From NCBI GenBank assembly GCA_029255685.2, contig CM055319.2, positions 11,890,747 to 11,954,746 of the forward strand: DNA of 64,000 bases. Reading direction: 5' to 3'. Positions 1 to 11,634 of this stretch are shown piece after piece. Both the position numbers and the translations under genes were made by a program. The stretch's first letter is position 1, and each line of letters begins with the position of its first letter. This DNA comes from Silene conica. Its lineage: Eukaryota; Streptophyta; Magnoliopsida; Caryophyllales; Caryophyllaceae. The notes under the pieces were generated by a model. That model worked only from the letters and a program-made list of their open reading frames with translations. It made no database searches and was not told the DNA's origin.

Positions 1-1044
1 AAAAAAAGAAAGAAGTTGGAAATATTCACGGTTTACACTTTATATAGTTGGAGTAATAAAATGAGGGGAAGTATATGTGTATGTGATGGGAAAAGGCCGG
101 GGAGGGAAAGGAGGGATGATTTTGAAAGGGATTTTCAGGAGTGTCTCGTGAATGGAAGACAAACAAGTAAGAAAAAGCCTAAGGGTATGTATGCTCTAGT
201 CCTTTGCTTCCACTTACATTTGAGTGGCCATCCTAATAACATGCTTAGCTTCCATAATGGCCTATTCGTGTTGGGCTTCAACTTAACTACCCTTCAAAAT
301 CTAATTGTTTGCTTTAATCATCCATTATAGTTGTAGGATTGTCATTTAATCACGTGTGTTTTTTTTCAACGGTATACTGAAATTAAAATAAAAGAAATTT
401 AACTATATAACAAACCACGGAAAATTGGGGTCCTTTAGAGTACTAAAATACCAACTAACCGAACTAAGAGTATATGAGTACGAAATGGAAAGAGTAAGAC
501 GACACTTCTTGTATGGAGGGTGGTAAAAATCGTCGAAGTGAAATAAGTCTGCCTCCTTTCTTTTAGCCCTCCTGATCTCAACATCCTCCTTCGTGAACTT
601 GCAAAGAGAAAGAGAAAAGTCGACATAAACCAAAAATCATTTCTTCTTATGAAAACTAGTGTGGGTCACATGACGACCTCTACAGTAGGACTAATCCACC
701 ATGCGTCTACAACTCCTATCCTTGTCTTCTTGAACCGCAACAAACTTGAACTGAACCGCGGACACCTTGCTAACTTGAGCTTTAGTAATTCCTAAAACAG
801 CTTCCTCTGAAGCACTATATCATTTACCATATCATTCTTGAGAAAAGGTGGCCTGGGGAATTCTCAACATGCTCCTTAGATGAAGGATAAGAGAAGGGAA
901 CTTCTGCTGCCCTTGAAGTATCTTCATGGGGAGTTCCCGTCTAGATATAATTTTCAGGGATAAGGACTCGAACCCTCATGAAAGACAAAGAATCTGTATG
1001 AAAAAAGGAGATATCCTTTCCGCTAACAGTCATAATTCGTGAAA
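1..1044. other. Left flank, no clear gene
   Basis: No complete gene recognised. Two minus-strand stretches look weakly coding. About 480-620 reads KFTKEDVEIRRAKRKEADLF, and about 690-800 reads KAQVSKVSAVQFKFVAVQ before a stop. Neither has an ATG with a convincing exon structure around it and I do not recognise the family. They could be remnants of a decayed host gene or an uncharacterised transposon. Confidence 0.3.
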
Positions 1045-1248
1045 GAAGCTAATCAAATGGTTAAATTAAGTTTTGATATGCTTTTGTTGAGGTTAGTGGC
1101 GAACCTAGAATTTAATGTATGGGGTAGCAAAAAAATTTAAAAAGTGAAGCTAATCAAATGGTTAAATTAAGTTTTGATATGCTTTTGTTGAGGTCAGTGG
1201 CGAACCTAGAATTTAATGTATGGGGTAGCAAAAAAATTTAAAAAGTGA
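1045..1248. repeat. Tandem duplication of 101 bp
   Basis: Copy 1 begins at 1045 and copy 2 at 1146. Both start GAAGCTAATCAAATGG and run through AAAAAGTGA, almost identical. The duplicated unit spans host flank plus the left end of the hAT-like element that continues to 1469. The duplication therefore happened after that element inserted, or by slippage at its boundary. Confidence 0.9.
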
Positions 1249-1469
1249 AAAATCCCATGTAGTGGGAATCGAACCCAAGACCATTGGGTGGGAATTCATA
1301 TCCTTTACCATTGAAACACAAGATTTTTATTACCATTTAATAGGATAATATAATATGTACTTATATACTATTCAACAATATTCGGGGTAACCAAAATCCG
1401 CTTCTAAACCAACTTTTTAAGTTTGGGGTAGCGGACATCACCCCTTGCTACAAGGTGGGTTCGCCCCTG
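1195..1469. mobile_element. Small non-autonomous hAT element (Tip100-like ends)
   Basis: The left end reads CAGTGGCGAACCTA and the reverse complement of the right end CAGGGGCGAACCCA, a short imperfect terminal inverted repeat of the CAGGGGCGA type seen in Tip100-like hAT transposons. Flanks give an 8-bp duplication with one mismatch: GTTGAGGT (1187-1194) and GTTGAGAT (1470-1477). There is no transposase, so the element must have been mobilised in trans. A partial second copy of its left end lies at 1094 because of the local 101-bp duplication. Confidence 0.7.
1254..1322 (-). other. tRNA-like segment inside the hAT element
   Basis: On the minus strand the segment has a B-box-like GGTTCGATTCC within GGGTTCGATTCCCAC (reverse complement of 1262-1276). 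An A-box-like GTTTCAATGGTAAAGG lies about 35 bases upstream of it. This layout is that of an internal RNA polymerase III promoter or decayed tRNA. No full cloverleaf closes, so it is a tRNA-derived relic rather than a working tRNA gene. Confidence 0.4.
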
Positions 1470-1504
1470 GTTGAGATTATGTTGCGTTGTTCGCAGTTTA
1501 CAAT

Positions 1505-2855
1505 TGAAGAGTCACAACGAGTTTAACACCTAAGAGGGGGAGGGGGTGAATTAGGTGACCTTTTAAAAATTTCTGATTTAAACTTGATAGTTTAATAGTC
1601 AAGCAACGAAAGATAGAGTCTGAGCAACAGTATAGGCAACAGTTGCACAGACCTGCTAGTTATCGTAAGTAGCAAGCATTCGAAAGATTGATAAGAGAAT
1701 AAACAAGAATATAAACAGGCGATATAAAAAATTGGTTCAGCTCCTACTCCGGAGCCTACGTCCAACCGTTATCTTATTAAAAGTTTAGAAGCTACTCCGC
1801 TTAACTAGAACTATTACAATAAGACAACTCGCCAACCTACTCCGGTTGCAATGCTTCAAGCTACTCCGCTCAAAGACTTGACTCAAACTTAGAGCTACTC
1901 CGCTCTAAGAGTTTTTGATGTTCTACCTTTGGTTTACAAGATCATGTCTCAAGGGTTCTCTTTTAAGAACATGGAGACTTCATTTAAGATCTAAACACAA
2001 GGTCCTTGAACATACTCATTAGGCATTAAGAGTGCTACTAGTGCTTAGGAGATAATGTCTTTGTTAAAACCTTTTTGAAGACTTTTAAAAACTTAAAACA
2101 TTTGCAAAGTTACTTTGAAGAATGAAGCACAAATCAGTTTTGCAAAGTTTGTAATGAATGCACTAAAAAGTCTTGGCAATAAATGAACCCAAGGGTCCAT
2201 ATATATAGCCGAAATACGAAGGCCTTGAAACCCTAAAGCATGTGCTTTGTTCACCTTTTACAACTATGTGATTGTCTTACTTGGTGGGTAAAAGGGTGAA
2301 TCAGTTTGACAAAGAAGGGAAAAGGACTGGTCAAAAACACAAGGCTCTATGTTGCACTCATTTAGCTAAGGAAGCATTCAACTTTCCCTCATGGAGAAAC
2401 TCACTTAGCTAAATGAGGAAATAAAGCAAGATTTTACTTTCACAAAGACCAAGTCTCCTTTGAATAAGATTTTCAACTTGATTTTCTGAACTTTGATTCA
2501 AATAATAATTTATTTAAACACAAGCTGATATTTTGAAAACAATTTCAAACATTTGAAATCCTCTTTGAAAATTATCTCCGTAACTAGCACTAGACACAGG
2601 TCATGCAACAGTCTGAGAACTGTTTCATGACTTTTGCACTTTTAATGACTTAGATGAGTATGATCAATTACCTTGCTTACAACACTCTTTCTAGACTCGA
2701 CTTAGATTGCTTCTCTTGCATCTTGGGACTTCTTCTTGATTTGTCTTTGATCATTCACAAGCTTGATATCATTTGCTATTAAACACAACACTTAGAAAAA
2801 GACATTAGAAGTGATTAGGAGTAACTTGGCATCATCAACGTCAAGTGTTCTAACA
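1505..2855 (-). repeat. 3' LTR of the Sirevirus-type element
   Basis: About 1351 bp, pairing with 19451-20800. Plus-strand ends are TGAAGAGTCAC...GTGTTCTAACA. Between about 1736 and 1910 it has five copies of the core CTACTCCG, several enclosed by short inverted arms (see findings). Confidence 0.95.
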
Positions 2856-2872
2856 AATTCCCCCTTTGATGA
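2856..2872 (-). other. Polypurine tract of the Sirevirus-type element
   Basis: The minus strand reads CATCAAAGGGGGAATT directly before the LTR start TGTTAGAACAC. A purine run at this place is the usual primer site for second-strand synthesis in LTR elements. Confidence 0.8.
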
Positions 2873-3272
2873 TGGCAAGTTACTCATAAAATTTTTGTCC
2901 CAAGTTCCCCCTTAGCCCATGGTGAGTCGGTCTTTGTTAACCACAATTAATAAGACATCAAGAGATACGTAATCAAGGTGATCAAGGGTTTGACAATCTT
3001 AACTTAAGTTAGACTTCTAATCATGGTTGCTAAAACATTTCTACGGTGTACGTTAGCCTAAGAGTCATTGAGTAATAGCAACATAAATTTTATAACACTT
3101 ACCCCTCTTGACATCATCAAGAAGAGAAACATACGAGGATTAAAGTAGCAGTTCAAGCAAGCATACGAGTCTAAAAAACAAGTCCAGAAAACAGAGTTAA
3201 AAGCAATACATGCATGATAGTAATAATAATATTAGCAAGCTAGATGATAGGGGAGTGGGTTGGGTGGGGGGT

Positions 3273-5371
3273 TTAAGCCTCGTCCTCGGCCTCCTGCTCC
3301 TCTCCAGTCAGCCTCTCCATGAGGTCCTCATTCACCGTTTTCAGCTCAGCCACCTCCTCTTTCAACGACTCAATGTCCACAACCATCTTCTTGACAAGAG
3401 TCAAGACTTGATCCAACTTATCATTAGCTAGCCCTGGTGCAACAGTTGACGCATCTGTTCCTTTTCCACTGAACTTCTTTACCAACTTACCCTCCTTAAT
3501 TACCAATGTCATTTGAGAAAGGAGACCGGAAGTCATCTCATCACTGAGTCTTTCCACAGTAGGGCTCCCATGCATGATAAGCTTATGCTTTTTAAAGATA
3601 AGGGAGAGCCACATACCATATGGGATGAGGGTGGTTTTGTCGAACTTTCCCACCTTGATTTCCTTGGCAAGTTCATGAATGCGGAAGAACATGAGATGTG
3701 GAAGGCTTATGGGTATGCTTTTGAGGATGTAGTAGATAAGGGTCATTTCAAGGTATGAACACCGACCACGGGTGGAGACATTAGGGTCAAGGACACGTCG
3801 AATGAAGTTAAAGATGAAGCGGTGAGGAGCATGAAGTTCGGCACCATAGATGTTGGAGGGTCCTTCTCTTTGAGTCCCGGGTCGGAGTGTTTTGGTTATA
3901 TCGGTGACAATGGATGCCTCAACTTCCCCCACGTTCCCTTAGGAAATGTATCTAGGCCAGAAGGGATGACTTTGAGGGCGGTGGCCAATTGGTCAATGGT
4001 AAAGACAAGGGGTTTATCACTGATGTAAGCGGAAAGGGTTTCTGATGCAACATCCACACGTACAGTTGCAAAGAACTGAACGACCTCAGATACGTACACA
4101 GGGCTGTACATGTCTAGCAAATCAACCCAATGTTGGACAACCATTTCAGTTTTGAAAAAATTAAAGGCGGGAGAGGTAGCATACCAATCTTTTGCATAAC
4201 GCCTACCCGTGTTGAATGAGCACGATAGCAAGCGGTGGCACTTGTCAAGCACCTCTTCGGAGAGAGGGAGATTGGAGAGATGCGCCCATACCTCATTTTT
4301 GAACGGTTCATCGAAGGAAGTTGCAATAATTGTGGTGCAGGGGTTGGAGGAACCGGGCTGATCAGGAGCTTTGGTGTGCTTTTGAAGACGGGTTTTGGGT
4401 GTGATTTTGGTCTTTTTGGTAAGGAGACGGGTTGATTTTTGTGGGGGCTTGGTGATTTTTGTGGCTTTGGTTTTCTTCAAGCTTGAAATGAATGTTTCAT
4501 CATCCTCCTCATCTTCCCCAAACATTTCACTGATCTTTCTTTTGAGTTTGGATTTGAGAGAGATGTGCTCCAATGGATCAAGCCCATCATCGAACACTTC
4601 ATGATCATGATATTCATCCTCATTCACATTTGGTGCAACTGTTTCCGGTTCCTTCTCTTTCTCGCCTTCCTCCTCTTGTTCACTTTCAACAGCCCTTGTC
4701 TTTCTTTTCTAGGCAACACTCTTTTTCTTTTTACTTCCTTTTTCAGGTTCAACTTCCTTGGCACCTTCTTCCCGGCTCTTTGGCCCTTTCTCGGTTGCCT
4801 CTCCTTTTTTCTTTCCCATATCTTTCTTTGCATTTTCTGTTCCTTTTTCAATCTCATTATCATTTCTTTTTCCCTTATTTTTCTTTCCCTCTCTTTCTTT
4901 TTCAGTTTCTTCTTTCTCTCCTCCTTCACTCTCCTCGACTTCTTCATTCTCCTCATTTTCTTTCTCACTTTCATTGACTTCCTCTTCTTCATTTTCGCTT
5001 TCCTCAGCCCCCTCTTCGTCTTCTTCGTTTCCTTTTTCGGTTTCATCAACTACCTCAACATTTTTTTTGATTGCATGTTCCTCTTCCTCATTCCCTGCAA
5101 CAGAGTCTTCGTCCCTTGGCTCATTTGGATTTTCGTGATCAGACTCGGACTCTGAGGGAACATCCATTGGAACTCCCACAATTTTTTTCGTGGTAGTTCC
5201 CTTTTTCGGAGCAGCCTTGGTTTTTGGAGCGGTCGTGGTTTTTGCCTTGGTTTTGGCGGTGGTGGTTTTGGCAGGGGATGAAGGGGAGGCCATTGTGAGC
5301 TTTGCGACGTACTTTGGGTTGTAGGTGTTGGCAAGGTTTTTCAACTCTCGGCTTATGTTTTTAGGAGGCAT
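3273..5371 (-). other. Env-like region of the Sirevirus-type element
   Basis: This is the extra coding region between pol and the 3' LTR. It begins MPPKNISRELKNL, continues through a long stretch very rich in Glu, Lys and Ser, then a globular part with FNTGRRYAKDWYATSPAF and PHRFIFNFIRRVLDP, and ends with a predicted coiled coil (LVKKMVVDIESLKEEVAEL). Position, acidic/basic low-complexity head and coiled-coil tail fit the env-like ORF of Sireviruses. Its role is not known, and envelope function is only a name here. The region looks broken, with about two breaks. Confidence 0.7.
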
Positions 5372-5757
5372 TTTTGAGAGGTTTTAAGGAGTGGTTTAAG
5401 GAGGGGTATGTGAGGAGGTTGAAGATGAGGGATGTGGGTTTAAATTTTGAATTTAGAAAGATGAGAGAGGGAGATTGGTAATAACTGATGGGAGGTTAAT
5501 AACTAGTGGGTAAGTGATGGGTGTGACGGTTTTGGGCGGTTGAGTGTAGGAGTTAATGAGGGGATTTTGGGTGATAATAAAGGTGATTTGATGGGTCAAG
5601 ACTTACTTTATTAAATAATCACATGCATGCTTACTCCTTTTATTTTCTCAATGAACTTGCATTAAAAACCGTACACAAACACAAATAGCATTTTTAAACC
5701 GATCCACGTATATTCTCGACTCTAGTCAATCATTTAGGAGACGGAAATTATTTAATG

Positions 5758-8700
5758 TTACGCATCACTCAACAAACCAATTTCCAACCTAAGTTTTACG
5801 AATTGTTCTCTTTCTAACAGTTTTGTAAAAATATCCGCAATTTGATTTTCGGTTTTACAAAAATTAAGACATATCGTTCCTTTTTCGACTTGATCACGTA
5901 AAAAATGATGCCTTATCTCAATGTGTTTGGTCCGAGAGTGTTGTATTGGGTTCTTAGAAATATTAATTGCACTAGTATTATCACAAAAAATAGGAGTGGA
6001 TTCGAAATTAATACCGAAATGGTGCAATTGTTGACGAACCCATAGGATTTATGTGCAACAGAGTGCAGCACTGATGTACTCGCTTTCGGCCGTTGATAGA
6101 GACACGGTGTTTTGCTTTTTGGAGGCCCACGTGAGCAAGCATGGGCCCATGAACGTGGCAATTCCCGACGTGCTCTTACGATCTAACATGCATCCCGCAT
6201 AATCGGCATCGGAAAACCCTACAAGATCAAGCTCATAGTAAGAAGGATACCAAAGATATAGATGTTGGGTTCCAATTAAGTATTTGAAAATCCTTTTTAC
6301 GGCTTTGAAATGAGATTCCTTAGGGTTAGCTTGAAAGCGAGCACATACACAAACACTATATTGAATATCGGGTCGACTTGCGGTTAAGTAAAGTAATGAA
6401 CCGATCATACCTCGATACACCTTTTCACTAACACTCTTACCATTAGGATCAAGATCAAGTTTGAGGTTAGATACCATAGGTGTAGCAACGGGTTTCGCAT
6501 TGGTCAACCCGAACTTACTCAACATTTCCTTCACATACTTTTGTTGATGAATCATGGTGCCTTCTTCTTTTTGCTTGATTTGAAGGCCAAGAAAGAATCC
6601 TAGTTCTCCCATCATGCTCATTTCAAACTCAGATTTCATTAGACTTGCAAAATAATCATAAAGAGCTTCACTTGTTGCACCAAAGATTATGTCATCGACA
6701 TATACTTGCACAAGCAACATTACATCTGAGTGTGCCTTAATGAACAGAGTTTTATCAACCGAACCACGTACAAAACCATTTTCCAAGAGAAACTTTGAAA
6801 GCCTATCATACCATGCTCTAGGAGCCTGTTTTAAACCATATAGAGCTTTATCAAGTTTGTAAACATGGTTCGGTGATTCATTATCCAAGAAACCCGGTGG
6901 TTGTTCAACAAAAACTTCTTCATTTAGATAGCCATTTAAGAATGCGGATTTTACATCCATTTGAAAAAGTTTTACGCCATGATGAGCTGCGAAGGCAACG
7001 AGAATTCGTATGGCTTCAAGCCTAGCTACCGGTGCAAAGGTTTCGTCGAAATCAATTCCCTCTTGTTGGTTATACCCTTGCACCACTAGCCTTGCTTTGT
7101 TCCTTACGATTTCTCCGTTGTCATCTAGCTTATTTCGAAAAACCCACCTAGTGCCAATGACAGTCCGATTTGACGGCCTAGGGACAAGATGCCATACCTC
7201 ACTTCTTTTGAATTGGTCCAACTCTTCTTGCATGGCCAAGATCCAACAAGGGTCTTCGAGGGCAATTGAAATGTGATTGGGTTCGATTTGTGAAAGGTAG
7301 GCATTGTATGCACAAAAGTTTCTGAGTGATGATCTGGTTTTTACCCCTGAATCAAGGTCATTGGTCAGGTTATCAAGAGGATGAGAGCTTTGGTGTTTCC
7401 ATTTCCTTGGTATGGTGGTGTTAGGAGCGAGAGCTTGTTCATTCTGTTCTGATGCAACAGTTTCAGGGTCTGTTGTGTGGGGAGGATTTGGTGGGGGATT
7501 TTGGGCATTTATATTTGTGGGATCAGAGAGTGATCCTTGGCTTTCTTCACCAGCTCTGGATATGCTAGCTTCGTCTGAGGGTGAAGGGCCTTCAATTCCC
7601 CCTGAGTTTTGGCCTGCTTCCCCATGCAACGGTTCCTCTGACTGTTGTTCAGTATCCTCAGCTTCTAACACATGGTCCATATCACGACGGACCATTCCAA
7701 GTTCAAATTCATCATCCTCTTCTTCATTGCTTACCTGTTCAGGGGACACAAAAAGACTAGATTCGTCAAACACGACATGAATGCTCTCTTCCATTTTCAT
7801 AGTCCTTTTGTTAAAGACTTTGTAAGCCTTGCTGTGGTTAAAAAATCCCACAAAAATTGCTTCATCACTACGGGCATCAAATTTTTCAAGGTTATCTTTC
7901 CCGTTATTGTGAACAAAACATTTACATCCGAAGCATTTTAAATATGAGACATTTGGCTTTCTTCCACGTAGAATTTCATAAGGTGTTTTGTTGGTGATTT
8001 TTCTAATCATGACTCGATTATAGACGTAACAAGAGGTGTTTACGGCTTCGGCCCAAAAGTTTCTTGGAACCTTAGAGCTAATGATCATGGTCCTAGCCAT
8101 ATTTTCCAAGGTTCGATTCATTCGTTCCACAACTCCGTTTTGTTGTGGAGTTCGTGCGACCGAAAAGTTGTGGCTAACACCATTTTCATTGCAATAAGTT
8201 TCAAAAGAGAAGTTCTCAAATTCGGTTCCATGGTTGGACCTTAAAGCTCCAAGTTTGAGTGAAAATTTATTTTCGACCATTTTGAGCCAAATTAAGAACT
8301 CACTAAAGGCTTTATCTTTGGTTCCAAGAAACAACAACCATACATATCTAGAACAATCATCAACAATTACACAAATGTAATTACTACCACCTTTCCTTGT
8401 GATACGCATGGGTCCGCAAAGGTCAATGTGAACAAGTTCTAAGACACGTGATGTGCTAACACAATGTTTAGATTTGAACGAACTTTTAACTTGTTTTCCT
8501 TTGACACAATCATCACACAAGGAGTTAAATTTGAAGTTAATGATGGGTAAACCTTCAACTAGGTCAAGTCTTCTAAGGTTGTTTAGTGTCCTAGCATTCA
8601 CATGTCCTAACCTCTTATGCCAAAGCCACGGGTCATTTTTATGAACACTCATGCATGAAAGAGTTTGACCGGACAAAGAACATAAATCAATCATATACAC

Positions 8701-9033
8701 ATCCTTGACACGTTTACCTTCGAGAATTAACTCCCTTGTCTTACCATTCAAAATTTTACACACATGGGCATGAAATTCAACGATATTACCTCGATCACAT
8801 AATTGTGAAATGCTAAGAAGATTGTGTTTTAACCCTTTGACAAGCAGCACTTTGTCCACGCATAGTGATTTTGACTTACCAACTTTTCCGATATCAACAA
8901 TTTCACCTTGTTTGTTATCGCCAAAAGTCACCATGCCTCCATTGTAGGCTTCTAGCGAGAGGAATTGGCTTTCTTCCCCCGTCATGTGACGAGAGCATCC
9001 ACTGTCTAAGTACCAATTGCTGCTGCCTCCCAC
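5758..9033 (-). other. Pol region of the Sirevirus-type element
   Basis: Domains in order on the minus strand: aspartic protease ([13 protein letters not shown]); integrase zinc-binding segment ([15 protein letters not shown]) and catalytic core ([18 protein letters not shown]); reverse transcriptase ([33 protein letters not shown]); and RNase H ([39 protein letters not shown]). These are the standard Copia order and motifs, and the sequence is close to that of the fragment at the right edge of the window. It is nearly open throughout, with about one break. Confidence 0.93.
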
Positions 9034-9049
9034 TAATGCCTACGCAAGT

Positions 9050-10351
9050 TCAAACAGTTAGTTTAGGAACCCAATCAAGTTTGGGTCCCTTCTTAACACT
9101 CAAAACCGAGTCTTTTCTAACCCACGTTTTTTGTGCTTCTTTGGTGTTTCTTGCTAGGTCATGTTTTCGTTTAGGACATTCATTGAACTCATGACCTATC
9201 TTTCCACAGTAGTTACAGATGATGTACTCAGGTAGTCCGGCATACTTTCGCCTTCTGAAATCAGTTTGGCTTGGGTCCTGGTTTCGGATGCAACAGTGAG
9301 TGCTCCTGTTGCCTCTGAAACCAAGTCCAGCATTTTTCAAAGCTTTCTCATTTTCCTGAGATTGTTTTAACAGAAATTCCAAGATATTTTGACTTCCTTC
9401 CCATTTGAGATAAAACTGTTTTGCATCATGCAACTCTTTTGTCAAGGTCTCTATCCTTCCTAGATGGGTTAGATTTAGTTTTTCGACTTTTTCTAACTTT
9501 GCTTTGGTATGACTCACTTCATCTCCTAACACTGATGCAACTTCCTCTAGTTGTTTGTTGTCTAGCTTGTATGAAGTGATTTCCATTAAGAGGGAGTTAC
9601 GTTCCTTGGTAAGTGAAGATACCATTCCTTTTAGAGACTCAACTTCTTTACAAAGATCGGTTTCAACAGTACAGTGGTCTGTTACATGAGCTGTTTCAGT
9701 TTTACTCATTAGATTTTGATTTTGTTTCCTAAGCAATTTAACTTCCTTCTCAAGTTGGGTTATAGTACATGTTTGGTCTACCTCAGTTAGAGTTTCCTTT
9801 AGGTTGACATTTTCTTCAGCTATACTCTCAATTTCATCTTGCATGACACTTAGCTTATTGTTTTGGACACGACACTTGTCTATGAAATCATCTAAAAGGA
9901 GACAAATTTTGTCTTTAGAGAAGGTGCGGGCCTTTCTCTTTAGACTATTTACCTCATTTTCAGAATCTGGATTAGAGTCAACGGAATGAGCCATAAGGCA
10001 TACGGCGGTTTCCTTCTTCGCAGATTTTGAGGTTTCGTTTTTTGATTTTGAGGAAATGCATAACTTTGCGTCCAATTCTTCCTCAAGGACTTCATCCTCA
10101 TCGGAATCAGACATGCCCCATATAGCTGTCATTACTTTGCTCTTGTAGTCACGTTTAGCATGCTCACGTTTTTCCTTGGACTTAATCTCGTCCCACTTTG
10201 CGCATTCTTTGATTTGGTGACCTTTGTCACCACATTTGAAGCAACCAAAAGTAGAACTTGATCTCCTCTTAGGAAAACGTCTTTTGCTAGCATTGTTGAA
10301 CTTTTGTGACCCACGACCATTTATTATGTCGGCCATGTTTTTGGTAAACAT
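9050..10351 (-). other. Sirevirus gag, downstream part
   Basis: Carries a zinc knuckle (CFKCGDKGHQIKEC), a long central region with heptad-like Leu/Glu/Lys spacing (predicted coiled coil, about residues 130-330 of this part) and a second knuckle (CNYCGKIGHEFNEC). An extended gag with coiled coil is typical of Sireviruses. The region is separated from the N-terminal gag domain by the nested LTR element at 10357-18670. Confidence 0.85.
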
Positions 10352-10356
10352 AGCGA

Positions 10357-11620
10357 TGTTGGGAAATGTGTCCTCAACAATAGTGCGATCACGTAATTAA
10401 ATCTCATAACAAGAATGCACAAGGGATGATACGAATTATTAGTCAACTGACCAACATTAATCGGTAATGATTGGCTAGCTAGAGTTTGACATTACTGTCG
10501 TATGACGGTGGTGGTCAGTTGATCCCTTTAGGTCACACCTTTAGGACAATTCCCTTAATTGATAAAATGATCAAATGTATATTGATACGATTTGATCATA
10601 TTCCTTAAACTCGTATATCGAGAAATTAGAGGTTAAATCTTAATGTAAGATTTATGTTTAAAATTGAAACGTGTCAATTGTTAAACATTAAACGATATTT
10701 TAAGATATCGTAATTAGAATGAATTGGGTTAAAATTATTACAAAGGTTGTAAATCGTGTAGACGATAATCGTCATTTTATATTTGTAAATTAAATTACTT
10801 GTCATATAATATATGCGTATATATATATGTGTTTACATAATATTTATATGATAAATATTTATGTTAAGATGATATTATTATGTGACATATAAGATGTCAC
10901 ATTTTACAATTTACAAACTTATAAAATGGAATCCATTTTAAGGATTATGTGGGACGGCTAGGTGGTTAGTGGTGTGGTTAATTAGTGTGTTTAATACTCA
11001 ATAATCATATGTTAGACATATGCCTTGAGAACACTTACCTAGTAACCACCCTAGAGTCTTGAGAATGGAAATGTTCCCCTTGTTGCTCTTCCCATAGCCG
11101 GTTGCCCCCCTTCCCAAGTGAGCATGCTTGAGTTGTTTTATTATCTTTTAAGAAGCATGCTCATGATATATATATGATATAACATTCATTCTATTTCCTT
11201 CTTCTTCTTCAACCCTAGCCGAAATTGTGCCATAGTAAGAAGAAATTATCAACCTCTAATACTTATTATAAGATAATAAAATTATACTAATTGTAGTATT
11301 TAAATAGTATTTCTAATTAGAGAGATTGGAAATATATTAAGGAAAAACCGATTCTTTGCCTAGCACAAAAGGGGCTTCGGTTTCATTGAGGGTTTTGTCT
11401 TGGTGCATCATTAGAGGAGGTGTTCTACTTTGAACACTAGGAGGATCATCCTTTCTTGCATTTGGACCGAGTGTAAGAACTCGTTATCTCTCCCATTTCC
11501 GCTTATAAAGCATGCATAAGATCTATTATAAACATGTTTATAAATATATTAATTAAAGGTTAATTAAAAGGTTTGTTAGTATGACTAAATTAGTTTATGA
11601 GCAACTAGTAAAACCTAACA
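10357..11620 (+). repeat. 5' LTR of the gag-only element
   Basis: Begins TGTTGGGAAATGTGTCC and ends AAAACCTAACA. Appears identical in length and sequence to the copy at 17407-18670. AT-rich with a (TA) run around 10810-10830. Confidence 0.95.
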
Positions 11621-11622
11621 AT

Positions 11623-11634
11623 TGGTATCAGAGC
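11623..11634 (+). other. Primer binding site of the gag-only element
   Basis: TGGTATCAGAGC, complementary to the 3' end of initiator tRNA-Met, two bases after the LTR. This is the standard plant Copia primer site. Confidence 0.9.

Noticed and set aside
1254-1322. A functional tRNA gene
   Set aside because: Box-like motifs are present, but acceptor and anticodon stems do not close and it is embedded in a transposon.
4565-5155. Long plus-strand frames rich in Phe, Ser and Leu
   Set aside because: They are the antisense of the Glu/Lys-rich env-like region; composition alone explains them.
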